In this document: positions 5,693-14,400 of the stretch, one piece after another
How the letters are laid out: each line of letters starts with the position of its first letter
How positions within the stretch are numbered: position 1 is the first letter of the stretch
DNA from: Actinomycetes bacterium
GTDB lineage: Bacteria > Actinomycetota > Actinomycetes > Actinomycetales > Dermabacteraceae
Length of the DNA stretch: 17,355 nucleotides
Assembly (NCBI GenBank): GCA_023389045.1
Contig: JAEWEZ010000126.1
Location: 1 to 17,355, forward strand
Direction: 5' to 3'
Notes under the pieces: generated by a model
What the model was told of the DNA's origin: nothing
Seen by the model: only the letters and a program-made list of their open reading frames with translations
The model's database searches: none
Program-made: the position numbers and the translations under genes

Positions 5693-8548
5693 GTGTCCTC
5701 GACGCTCTACCGGCTCGGCCGAGCCATGGCCCGCACCCCCTGGCACGTCATTGGAGCCTGGGGTGCCCTGCTGGTGTTGTTTGCTGCCCTCGCGGTGGGG
5801 CTCGGTGGGTCCCTGAACGACGACATTAAGATCCCCGGCACCGAAGCGCAGACGGGGCTCGAAACACTCTCGACTCGCTTCCCCGAAATGGCGGGCGCGT
5901 CTGGGCAGTACGTTTTCGTGGCGACCGACGGGCGCACGGTCGACGCTCACGCCGCCGAGATCACTGCGACGATGAAAGACGCGGCCGAGATCGACGGTGT
6001 CGCCGCCGCCCCGGACCCCTTCGACAAGCTCTCCCCCGGCACCCGCAACGACACCAATACCGCGCTGATCGGGAATATCCAGATGGAGGGGCATCTCGGC
6101 TCCTTCCCGCCCTCGGCCCTGGATGAACTGGTGGCTACCGCGAAGGCCCACAGCACCGGAGGGCTGGAAGTACATGCCGGTGGGCAGCTCTTCACCGAAA
6201 CCACCGTGCCCTTCTCGATTGCGGAAGTGCTCGGCGTGGTCTTCGCCCTGGTGATTTTGGCGGTCACCTTCCGCGCGATCGTGCCGGCAGCCATTCCGAT
6301 CGTGACCGCGATCACCGGCGTGGGTGCCGCGATGGCGGCCCTTTTTGCCCTCGCCGCCGGGGTGGATATTCCGGCGGTGACGCCGACGCTCGCGATCATG
6401 CTGGGCCTTGCCGTGGGCATCGACTACGCGCTGTTCATCGTCTCCCGACACCGCGACCAGCTGCGTGATGGCGCCGAGCCGATGGAATCCATCGGCCAGG
6501 CCATCGCCACCTCCGGCAGCGCCGTGATCTTCGCTGGTGCGACCGTGATCATCGCGCTGGTGGGCCTGTTCGTGACCGGTATTCCCTTCCTCACCCTGAT
6601 GGGTCTGGCCTCGGCTTTCACCGTTGCCCTGGCGGTGCTGATTGCGCTCACCCTGCTTCCGGCGATCCTCGGACTGCTCGGGGAACGGCTGCGCCCGCGT
6701 CCCTCCCGTCGGGCACGTAAAGCGCAGGAGCGCGGCGCTGCACAGGCGCACGGCGAGGCCTCGAACGCTGGGGCTGCTGCCGGCGCAGATGAGGACTCCT
6801 CAGCGCGCGGGGACTCGGCACGCGTTCCGCTGACCACCCGCTGGGCACGGCTCGTCACCCGAGTGCCGCTGCTGACGATCATCATCGTGATCCTCGCGGT
6901 GGGCGGCCTCGCGCTTCCCGCGAAGGACCTACGCCTGGGCCTGCCGGATCTGGGCACCGAGCCCGAGGGCACGATGGTGCGGGAAACCTACGACCTGATC
7001 TCTGACCAGTTCGGGGCCGGGTACAACACTCCCCTGCTGCTGACCGCAGACATCATCAACTCGCAGGATCCGCTCGGCGTGGTGGACACCCTGAAGACCC
7101 GCATCGGCGCGATGGATCACGTCGAAGAGATTCAGCTGGCCACCCCGAACCGCGGTGCCGACCTGGCCGTGGTGGTGATCATCCCCGAGGGTGGTCAGAC
7201 GGCCGACTCCACCGCACAGCTCGTGCATGAACTGCGCTCCCACCGTGAGGCCTGGGAGAAGGAACTCTCGATTACGGATATGACCGTGACCGGGCAGACG
7301 GCGGCCGCGATCGACATTACGCAAAAGCTCAGCGACGCCCTGCTCCCCTTCGGCATCTTCGTCGTCGGTCTCTCTCTCGTGCTGCTCACCATCGTTTTCC
7401 GCTCGCTATGGGTGCCGATCAAGGCCTCGCTCGGCTACCTCCTCTCGGTCGGGGCCGCCTTCGGTGCTGTGACCATGGTTTTCGAATACGGCTGGGGCAA
7501 TAGCGCCCTCGGCGTGGGTGTGGTCGGGCCGGTCATCTCCTTTATGCCGATCATCGTGATGGGTGTGCTCTTCGGCCTGGCGATGGACTATGAGGTCTTC
7601 CTGGTCTCCCGCATGCGCGAGGACTACGTGCACACCGGCAAGGCCCGCGAATCCGTGGTCACCGGCTTCACCGCCTCGGCCGGAGTCGTGACCGCCGCGG
7701 CGCTCATCATGATCGCCGTCTTCGCCTCCTTCATCCCCGAATCCACCTTCATGATCCAGCCCATCGCCATGGGCCTTGCCGTGGGCGTTCTCGTGGACGC
7801 TTTCGTGGTGCGTATGACGCTGGTGCCGGCGGTGCTCGCCCTACTCGGTGCACGCGCCTGGCATCTACCGCGCTGGCTGAACGCCCGTGTTCCGCATCTG
7901 GATGTGGAAGGCGAAGGCCTCGGACATCTGATCGAGCATCGCGAGTGGACGGCCACCCAAGGGCGCGCCGCTGTGCGTCTGGAGGACGTCACTGTTCCCC
8001 TGCTTGGACACAGCGGCGCGAATCCCCCCACCGTCGGGCCTCTAACCGGCGCCGTTGCCCCGGGAACCTTCCTCGTGCTGCGCAGCCCCGAGCCGGATGC
8101 ACGCGCCAGCGTGCTCGCCCTGGTTGCCGGTCGCGCCGTGGCATCCTCTGGACGTCTGGCCGTTTTTGAAGCCATCGCCCCCGAGGATCTTGGCACCATC
8201 CAAGCCCGGGCCCTCGTGATCAATGCCGGCGAGGACATTGCAGCCCGCTTGCAGGAAGTTCGCCCCTCGCGCCTGCCCCACACCCTCATCGTGTGTGACA
8301 GCCTGAATGAGCTGTATCGACAAAGAACGCAGCTTTCTCGCGGTGGCGAGGCGCGGGACGACCACAGCAATGTCGGCCTACTCGATGACGCCCTCGAGCA
8401 GGGCGCGACCATCATCGTCGGCGCCGACGCCGAGCTGAGCGGCCCCGCCGAACAGTGGCTGAGCAGCCACCTGGCCGACCCCTCGCGTCTGACCACCCTC
8501 GACCTGCCCCGCACCACCGTCGCCCTGAGCGAAGGAGCCCCGGCATGA
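5693..8548 (+). CDS. MMPL/RND-family transporter with a C-terminal degenerate ATPase-like domain
   Basis: A 951-residue exporter of the MMPL branch of RND pumps, expected to use proton motive force. The GTG start at 5693 is set by AGGAGG four nt upstream; longer starts lack a ribosome site. It has two homologous halves: TM1 near residues 18-37, an extracytoplasmic loop, then five TMs holding G-I-D-Y-A-L-F (D244-Y245); a hydrophilic linker (about 333-378); and a second half with A-M-D-Y-E-V-F (D632-Y633). These Asp-Tyr pairs are the usual proton-relay residues. After the last TM, residues about 735-951 form a soluble tail that reads like an ABC nucleotide-binding domain (V-R-L-E-D-V-T-V-P, G-x-F-L-V-L, A-G-R, S-S-G-R-L) but with S-P-E-P-D-A-R-A-S in place of Walker A. 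Typical MMPL proteins of this kind end near residue 730. The stop overlaps the next gene (ATGA). Substrate unknown. Confidence 0.92.
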   Translation: MSSTLYRLGRAMARTPWHVIGAWGALLVLFAALAVGLGGSLNDDIKIPGTEAQTGLETLSTRFPEMAGASGQYVFVATDGRTVDAHAAEITATMKDAAEIDGVAAAPDPFDKLSPGTRNDTNTALIGNIQMEGHLGSFPPSALDELVATAKAHSTGGLEVHAGGQLFTETTVPFSIAEVLGVVFALVILAVTFRAIVPAAIPIVTAITGVGAAMAALFALAAGVDIPAVTPTLAIMLGLAVGIDYALFIVSRHRDQLRDGAEPMESIGQAIATSGSAVIFAGATVIIALVGLFVTGIPFLTLMGLASAFTVALAVLIALTLLPAILGLLGERLRPRPSRRARKAQERGAAQAHGEASNAGAAAGADEDSSARGDSARVPLTTRWARLVTRVPLLTIIIVILAVGGLALPAKDLRLGLPDLGTEPEGTMVRETYDLISDQFGAGYNTPLLLTADIINSQDPLGVVDTLKTRIGAMDHVEEIQLATPNRGADLAVVVIIPEGGQTADSTAQLVHELRSHREAWEKELSITDMTVTGQTAAAIDITQKLSDALLPFGIFVVGLSLVLLTIVFRSLWVPIKASLGYLLSVGAAFGAVTMVFEYGWGNSALGVGVVGPVISFMPIIVMGVLFGLAMDYEVFLVSRMREDYVHTGKARESVVTGFTASAGVVTAAALIMIAVFASFIPESTFMIQPIAMGLAVGVLVDAFVVRMTLVPAVLALLGARAWHLPRWLNARVPHLDVEGEGLGHLIEHREWTATQGRAAVRLEDVTVPLLGHSGANPPTVGPLTGAVAPGTFLVLRSPEPDARASVLALVAGRAVASSGRLAVFEAIAPEDLGTIQARALVINAGEDIAARLQEVRPSRLPHTLIVCDSLNELYRQRTQLSRGGEARDDHSNVGLLDDALEQGATIIVGADAELSGPAEQWLSSHLADPSRLTTLDLPRTTVALSEGAPA

Positions 8549-11391
8549 CACGCATCCGCCACCCCCGCACCCTCATCGTTGTGCTGCTGTTGCCACTGCT
8601 CGTGGCCGGCATCGGCATGTGGGCCCTGACCGGTCGCGTCGATCGTTTCGAGACAGTGCCCGCGGCCGTGGTCAACCTCGACAAAGGCACCGAGATGACC
8701 GTCGAGGGGAAAAAACAGTTCGTTCCCTTCGGGCGGCTCCTCGCCGGTGGGCTGACACAGCCCAGCACCAGCACCCAGGAGGGAATGCCCGACACCGCTG
8801 GTTTTGACTGGCGACTGACCGACCAGGACGACGCCACCGAAGGACTGCAGGACGGCAGCTACGCCGCCGTCGTAGTGATCCCCGAGAACTTCTCGGAGGA
8901 TCTCGCCACCCTCGGCACCGAAAATGCACGCCAAGCCACCGTGCAGGTCCACACCAATGACGCCTCCGGCCAGCTGAACACCCTGGTGGCAGCGGCGGTT
9001 GGTGAAGTCTCGACCACCGCTATGGGCACCCAGCTCACCCAGCAGTACCTGGATGGGATCTACGTGGGCTTCGCCGATATGAAGAAGAGCCTCGGGGATG
9101 CCGCCGATGGCGCTCGGCAGCTCTCTGATGGTGCCGATCAGCTCTCGACCGGAGTCGGTGAGCTCTCCACCGGTGCCGGTCAACTCGCCGACGGAGCCCA
9201 GCAGGGAGCCGACGGAGCCGGGAAACTCGCCGATGGCGCCCATCAACTCTCCGGTGGGATCAGCGCGACCGCCGAGGGTTCCCGCGGGCTCTCCACCGGT
9301 CTTGCCCAACTCGCCACCGGAACCGACGGCGTGGCCGGCGGCGCCCGCCAACTCTCCACCGGCACCGCAGCCCTGGCCACCGGCGCGACCGCTAGCGCCG
9401 GCGGCACCCGCGAACTCGCCAATGGCCTGGACGAACTGGCCGTCGGCGCTGAACAAACCGCCGGTGGAACGCACAAACTGGCCAATGGCCTCGATGAACT
9501 GGCCACCGGCAGCCAAGAACTCGCCACCGGCGCCAAGAAGCTCTCGGACGGTTTGCGCGGCACCGAGGAGCAGCCCGGCCTCCTGGCCGGTATCGACCTG
9601 ATCCGCGCCGCCGTCGAAGGCAATGGCACCCCCGAGAATCCGGGCCTCGTGGCCGGCACGAAAACCCTGGCCGACGGTATGAACGCCTACGCCGCCTCCC
9701 TCGATAAGGGCTACACAGCCATCCGTGATGGGGACGGCAGCGCCCAGAATCCGGGCCTGGTTCCCACCTCGCGCAAGGTCGCCGATTCCACCGCGGAACT
9801 GCGCGCCAAGCTGGCCGGTGACGGCAGCGCCGAGAACCCCGGGCTGAGCAGCGCAGCTGATTCCGTGCATGACGGTGCCTGCGCTGCCGCAGCCCGCCAC
9901 CCGGAGGATGCAGACCTTGCGGCCCTGTGCAATCAGTCCGCCACCCTGCAGGGCTACGCCTCCACGGTGAAGACGGCCCTGGACGGTGACGGCACCGCCG
10001 GCAACCGTGGCCTCGTGGCCGACTCCCGTGCCGTCTCCGAGCAGACCGGCGCCGCCCTGGATCTCTTCTTCCGCGGCGATGGCACTGCCACCAACCCCGG
10101 TGTCATCGGTACCGCCCACGCCCTGGCCGATGGTGCCGAAGAACTGCACAAGGCGTCTCCGCGGATCGTGGAAGGGATCGTGAAGCTGCACGACGGGGTG
10201 CACCAGTTCGCCGGTGGCGTCGATCAGCTGTCTGACGGTGCCGGCAAAATCGCTGAGGGCGCCCGCTCCAGTGCGACCGGCGCCGAGGACCTTGCCAAGG
10301 GCATGGACGGGATCGCCGGTGGTGTGCGTGAAAGCGCTGGCGGTGCGCACGCCCTGGCCGGCGGCCTGGATGTCCTGGCCGGCGGTGCGCAGGCTGCCTC
10401 CGGCGGCGCCACGCAGCTTTCGCAGGGTGCGAATCAGCTCTCCGCGGGTGCGCATGCCTCGGCCGATGGCGCCACCCAGCTGAGCAACGGCCTGACCCAG
10501 TTGGAAGGGGGCGCCGGCACGCTTGCTGAGGGCAGCGATGCCCTGGCCGATGGCAACCGGCAGCTGGCCGACGGCACCCGGGAACTGGCCGACGGCACCG
10601 TGCAGTTGAAGGACGGGTCGGGAGAGCTGGCCACCGGCAGCAATGAGCTGGCGACGGGCCTTGCGGAGGGTGCCGAGCAGGTGCCTACCTACACCGAGGA
10701 GGAACGCGCCCGCATGAAGACGGTGGGTGCCCACCCGGTGACGTCCTTCCTGGATCGTCAGAATGCGGCCGACGGTGCCGCCACCGCCACCTTCCCCTTC
10801 GTCACCGCCCTGGCGCTGTGGCTTGGAGCCTTCGCCGCCTTCCTGCTGCTGCCTGCGCTTTCGCATCGCCTCATCAACCGGTCGATGCCGATGTGGTTGG
10901 TGGTTCTGCGTTCGCTGCTGCCGTTCCTGGGGATCGCCCTGGTGCAGTCGATTCTGGTTCTCGGGGTCATCACGGCCCTCGGTATCGCGCCGGTCTCCCC
11001 GCTGTCGGTGGGGGTGATCACGCTTGCCGGTGGCGCGATGTTCGCGGCTTTCCATCAGGCGCTCCTGGCTGTTCTCGGGGATCGGATCGGACGTATCGCT
11101 TCGATCGTGGTCATGGTGTTGCAGGTGGTGGCGCTGGTGGGCATCGTTCCGGTGCAGACCGCTCCCCCGGTCTTGCAGTGGCTCAGTGGGCTCATGCCTC
11201 TCTCCCTGGTCACTGAGGGACTGGTGCATGCGGCTCTCGGCGGTTCGCTGGTCTCCACCTCCGGTGTGCTTGGGGAAATCCTGATCTGGGCTCTCGGTTC
11301 GCTCGCGGTCACGGTTATCGCCTCCCGTGGGGCGCGACGTCTGGACCGTTCGGCGCAGGCACGGGAACGGTTCGCCCCGGCGGGCACTTGA
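8545..11391 (+). CDS. YhgE/Pip family membrane protein with xxxLxxG heptad arrays
   Basis: A 948-residue protein related to YhgE, phage infection protein (Pip) and the EsaA-type proteins. ATG 8545 is chosen because GAAGGAG precedes it by 7 nt and it overlaps the MMPL stop (ATGA), implying coupled translation. TM1 spans residues 9-28. Residues 35-180 are the extracytoplasmic YhgE N-terminal domain (A-V-V-N-L-D-K-G). Residues 185-338 and 540-707 are Gly-heptad arrays; 339-539 is a different insert with five G-[DN]-G-[TS] motifs and two Cys (446, 462). Residues 750-925 contain about five to six TMs of ABC-2-permease character, and the tail is basic. Together with the MMPL protein it probably forms an envelope export complex, the heptads making a long extracellular stalk or coiled structure. 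That role is inference. It converges on dnaE2 with a 9-bp gap. Confidence 0.9.
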   Translation: MTRIRHPRTLIVVLLLPLLVAGIGMWALTGRVDRFETVPAAVVNLDKGTEMTVEGKKQFVPFGRLLAGGLTQPSTSTQEGMPDTAGFDWRLTDQDDATEGLQDGSYAAVVVIPENFSEDLATLGTENARQATVQVHTNDASGQLNTLVAAAVGEVSTTAMGTQLTQQYLDGIYVGFADMKKSLGDAADGARQLSDGADQLSTGVGELSTGAGQLADGAQQGADGAGKLADGAHQLSGGISATAEGSRGLSTGLAQLATGTDGVAGGARQLSTGTAALATGATASAGGTRELANGLDELAVGAEQTAGGTHKLANGLDELATGSQELATGAKKLSDGLRGTEEQPGLLAGIDLIRAAVEGNGTPENPGLVAGTKTLADGMNAYAASLDKGYTAIRDGDGSAQNPGLVPTSRKVADSTAELRAKLAGDGSAENPGLSSAADSVHDGACAAAARHPEDADLAALCNQSATLQGYASTVKTALDGDGTAGNRGLVADSRAVSEQTGAALDLFFRGDGTATNPGVIGTAHALADGAEELHKASPRIVEGIVKLHDGVHQFAGGVDQLSDGAGKIAEGARSSATGAEDLAKGMDGIAGGVRESAGGAHALAGGLDVLAGGAQAASGGATQLSQGANQLSAGAHASADGATQLSNGLTQLEGGAGTLAEGSDALADGNRQLADGTRELADGTVQLKDGSGELATGSNELATGLAEGAEQVPTYTEEERARMKTVGAHPVTSFLDRQNAADGAATATFPFVTALALWLGAFAAFLLLPALSHRLINRSMPMWLVVLRSLLPFLGIALVQSILVLGVITALGIAPVSPLSVGVITLAGGAMFAAFHQALLAVLGDRIGRIASIVVMVLQVVALVGIVPVQTAPPVLQWLSGLMPLSLVTEGLVHAALGGSLVSTSGVLGEILIWALGSLAVTVIASRGARRLDRSAQARERFAPAGT
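9097..9558 (+). repeat. Heptad array 1 of the YhgE protein (22 units)
   Basis: Residues 185-338 are 22 uninterrupted 7-residue units of pattern x-L-[SA]-[DT]-G-x-x. Glycine is present at the fifth place in every unit. This matches the known X-X-X-Leu-X-X-Gly heptad family. Leu at the second place is often replaced by Ala, Thr or Ser, so the array has diverged at protein level but kept its register. Confidence 0.9.
9619..10104 (+). repeat. Five G-[DN]-G-[TS]-x-x-N-[PR]-G-[LV] motifs between the heptad arrays
   Basis: Residues 359-368, 396-405, 425-434, 481-490 and 511-520 share the motif, with irregular spacing of 37, 29, 56 and 30 residues. A weaker relative (G-T-E-E-Q-P-G-L) sits at 339-346. 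The Asp/Asn-Gly-rich form resembles calcium-binding or turn motifs, but I cannot name a family. Between motifs 3 and 4 are Cys446 and Cys462, which could form a disulphide outside the membrane. Confidence 0.75.
10162..10665 (+). repeat. Heptad array 2 of the YhgE protein (24 units)
   Basis: Residues 540-707 are 24 uninterrupted heptads with glycine at the fifth place in every unit, the same register as array 1. The last ten units (Q-L-S-N-G to E-L-A-T-G) are the most regular. The array ends about 40 residues before the C-terminal membrane block. Confidence 0.9.
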
Positions 11392-11400
11392 GCGGCGCGG

Positions 11401-14400
11401 TCACTGGAAATCCCTGGAGCGTCCAGCCGCCGGCACGAGGAGTGGGCGGACCGCATCGGCTACGAGGTTTACGGCGCCGGTGTCGTTCTCGACAATCCCG
11501 CGGAGAACCACGGCTCGGCTCCCGCGCAGCAGCGCCCGGTTGTGCCGCCAAAAGCCGGGTGAGCAGACGACGTTGAGGATGCCGGTTTCGTCTTCGAGGC
11601 TCAGGAAGGTGATCCCTCCTGCGGTCGAGGGACGTTGCCGGTGAGTGATCACTCCGCCGACGCGGATGCGGCTGCCGTGCCGTGCCTCGCGGGCCTCGCG
11701 GGCAGACAGCACCCCGGTGGTGTTCATCTGTTCGCGAATGAGGGCCATGGGGTGATCGGCCAGGGTGATCCCGGTAGCCCAGCCGTCGGCCTGGGCGAGT
11801 TCAATATCGCTCATGCCCGGCAGCATCGGGGCGCGAGTTCCAACGCAGAGGCCAGGCAGGCGATCGGGTGATTCCTGCGCGGCTGCGCCCGCAGCCCAGA
11901 GGGCTTCGCGCCGTGAGGTGGCGAGACTGTCGAGGGCTCCTGCGGTGGCCAGTGCTTCCAGCTGGGCAGCATCGAGGCGCACCCGTCGAGCAAGATCCGG
12001 GATGGAGGCGAAGGGCCCGTCGGCTTCCCGCGCTGCCACGATCCGCTGCGCGAGGGCGGTGCTGATCCCGCGCACCTGGTCGAGCCCTAAACGGATCGCG
12101 GGTCCACGCGCGGCAGCCTCGCCCTTCACCTGGGGTGGAGTGGCGTGATGCTCTGGCTCGTGACCCCCGGGTGCCTGCTCGCCATCGGTCTGTTTCCCGC
12201 ATGCACGGCCGCCATGCGGCTGTTTCCCGCATACCTCGTCATCGTCCGCCTGCTTCCTGGCTGCCTGTTCACCACCTGCCTGTTCCCCGGGTGTTGAGTC
12301 CCTGGGCCTCTCCTCCCCCGGGGCTCGCTTGCCATACCCCTCAGCTCCGAGCACTGAGCTCCTGAGCGCCTGTGGCACCTGGTAGCCGTGGTGCTCATCA
12401 TCGGTTTCGAGGTCGGTGCGTGCCGCGGAGGCCTGCACATGGGGGCCACGGATATGCACGCCGTGGCGGCGGGCATCAGCCACCAGGGATTGCGGCGAAT
12501 AGAAACCCATCGGCTGGGCCCGGAGCAGCGCAGCGGTGAAAGCGGCCGGGTAGTGACATTTGAGGTAGGCGCTGGCATACACGAGGTACGCGAAGGAGTA
12601 GGCGTGCGATTCGGGGAACCCATAGTTGGCGAAGGCGAGCAGTTTGCGGTGCACAGCCTGGGCGGCCTCCCCGGTGATGCCATTGCGTGCCATCCCGGTG
12701 AACAGCGCCTCGGAGAGGGCGAGCATTTTCGCGGTGGAGCGCTTGGACCCCATGGCGCGGCGAAGCTGATCGGCCTGAGCAGGGCTGAAGTCGGCAATAT
12801 CCACGACCATCTGCATCAACTGTTCCTGAAACAGCGGCACCCCCAGGGTGCGCCCGAGTGAAGATTCCAGCCGCGGATGCAGGAAGGTGACGGGCTCTTC
12901 CCCATTGCGGCGGCGAATGTAGGGGTGCACGCTCCCGCCCTGGAGCGGGCCGGGGCGGATGAGCGCCACCTGCACCACCAGGTCGTAGAAGCAGCGGGGC
13001 TTCAGCCGCGGAAGGGTGGAGATCTGGGCGCGTGATTCCACCTGGAACACGCCGATGCTGTCCCCGGCGCTGAGCATGTCGTAAACGGCGGGGTCTTCCT
13101 GCGGCAGGGTGCGCAGTTCAAAACGCTGACCGTGATGCTCGGCCACGAGGGCGAGGCAGTGGTCTAACGCGGTGAGCATTCCCAGGCCGAGCAGATCAAA
13201 CTTCACCAGCCCCGCCTCGGCGCAGTCGTCCTTATCCCACTGCAGCACGGTGCGGCCCTCGGCCCGGGCCCACTGCACGGGGCAGACGTCGATCACGGGC
13301 CGATCGCACAGCACCATTCCCCCGGAGTGGATGCCGAGGTGTCGCGGGGTTCCACGCAGTCGGCGGGCAAGGTCGGCCACTGCCGGCGGCAGATCAGCCT
13401 GGTCGAGGGTGGAGAAGGAGCGTTCGATGCGGCGGGCGAAGGCATCCTGGGAGCCGACGTCATAGCCGAGGGCACGTGCAGCATCGCGAACGGCAAGCCG
13501 CGCCCGGTAGGTGATGACGTTGGCGACCTGCGCCGCGTTTTCCCGCCCGTAGCGTTCGTAGACGTATTGGATGACTTCTTCGCGCCGGTCCGAGGCGATG
13601 TCGATATCAATATCGGGTGGTCCGTCACGTTCGGGGGCGAGGAAGCGTTCAAAGAGCAGATGGTGTCCGACGGGTTCGACGGCGGTAATCCCGAGGGCGT
13701 AGCACACGGCGGAGTTGGCGGCTGATCCTCGGCCCTGGCACAGGATCTTGCGCTCGGCGCAGAAGGCGACGATGTCGTGGACGATCAGGAAGTATCCGGG
13801 GAAGTGAAGGTCGCTAATGACCTGCAGTTCCCTGTCGATCTGTGCCCAGGCTCCCGGTACTCGCTCCTGGGTGCGCGGACCGTATCGTTCCTGCGCTTCC
13901 TTCTCGACCAGTGCACGCAGCCAGGTGGTTTCGTCGTGCCCCGGTGGCACGGGAAAGGGCGGTAGGTCTGGGGCGAGGAGCCGCAGGTCGAGGGCGCATT
14001 GGCTGCCAAGGCGTGCAGCCTCACTGATTGCTTGCGGATAGCGCGGGAGCAGGGCGAGCATTTCGCTTCCGCTGCGCAGGTGGGCGCTGCGGCTGGGCAG
14101 GTAGGGGTCGGCATCGTCGAGGCAGACGCCGGCGCGGAGGGCAGCGTGCACATCGGCGAGGCGCCGATCGCGGGGATGGGCGTAGTGCGCCCCGGTGGTG
14201 GCGAGGATCGGGAGCTGGGTGGCGGTGAGGGTGCTGCGTTCACGCACGAGCCGGGCGCCTTGCACGAGGGCGTCGTGCAGTTCATCGCCGCTTGGCCCAT
14301 CACCCACGATGAGTTCCACCGCCACATTCCCCACCCCGAAGAGGTCGAGGAGCCGCTGAATCTGGGTGGCGGCAGCTTCGGCGGCGCCTTCCAGATCCCC

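Noticed and set aside
5600..6751. 383-codon open frame on the minus strand over the MMPL start
   Set aside because: Charged, His/Gly-rich shadow of the MMPL coding strand with no ribosome site or family resemblance.
8455..8544. Upstream extension of the YhgE gene to an ATG at 8455
   Set aside because: The extension overlaps the MMPL coding tail and adds an Arg/Pro-rich peptide before the signal-like helix. The ATG at 8545 has GAAGGAG at good spacing and the ATGA overlap.
7624..11229. 1,201-codon open frame on the minus strand
   Set aside because: It lies wholly opposite the MMPL and YhgE genes. Its composition (His/Gln/Gly/Arg-rich, then Gly-Ala repeats) is what GC-rich codon usage and the heptad repeats give on the opposite strand. 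It has no family features.
12100..12405. Frameshift or split gene in dnaE2
   Set aside because: The frame stays open and both flanks match the family in the same frame, so the odd stretch is an in-frame insert rather than a break.
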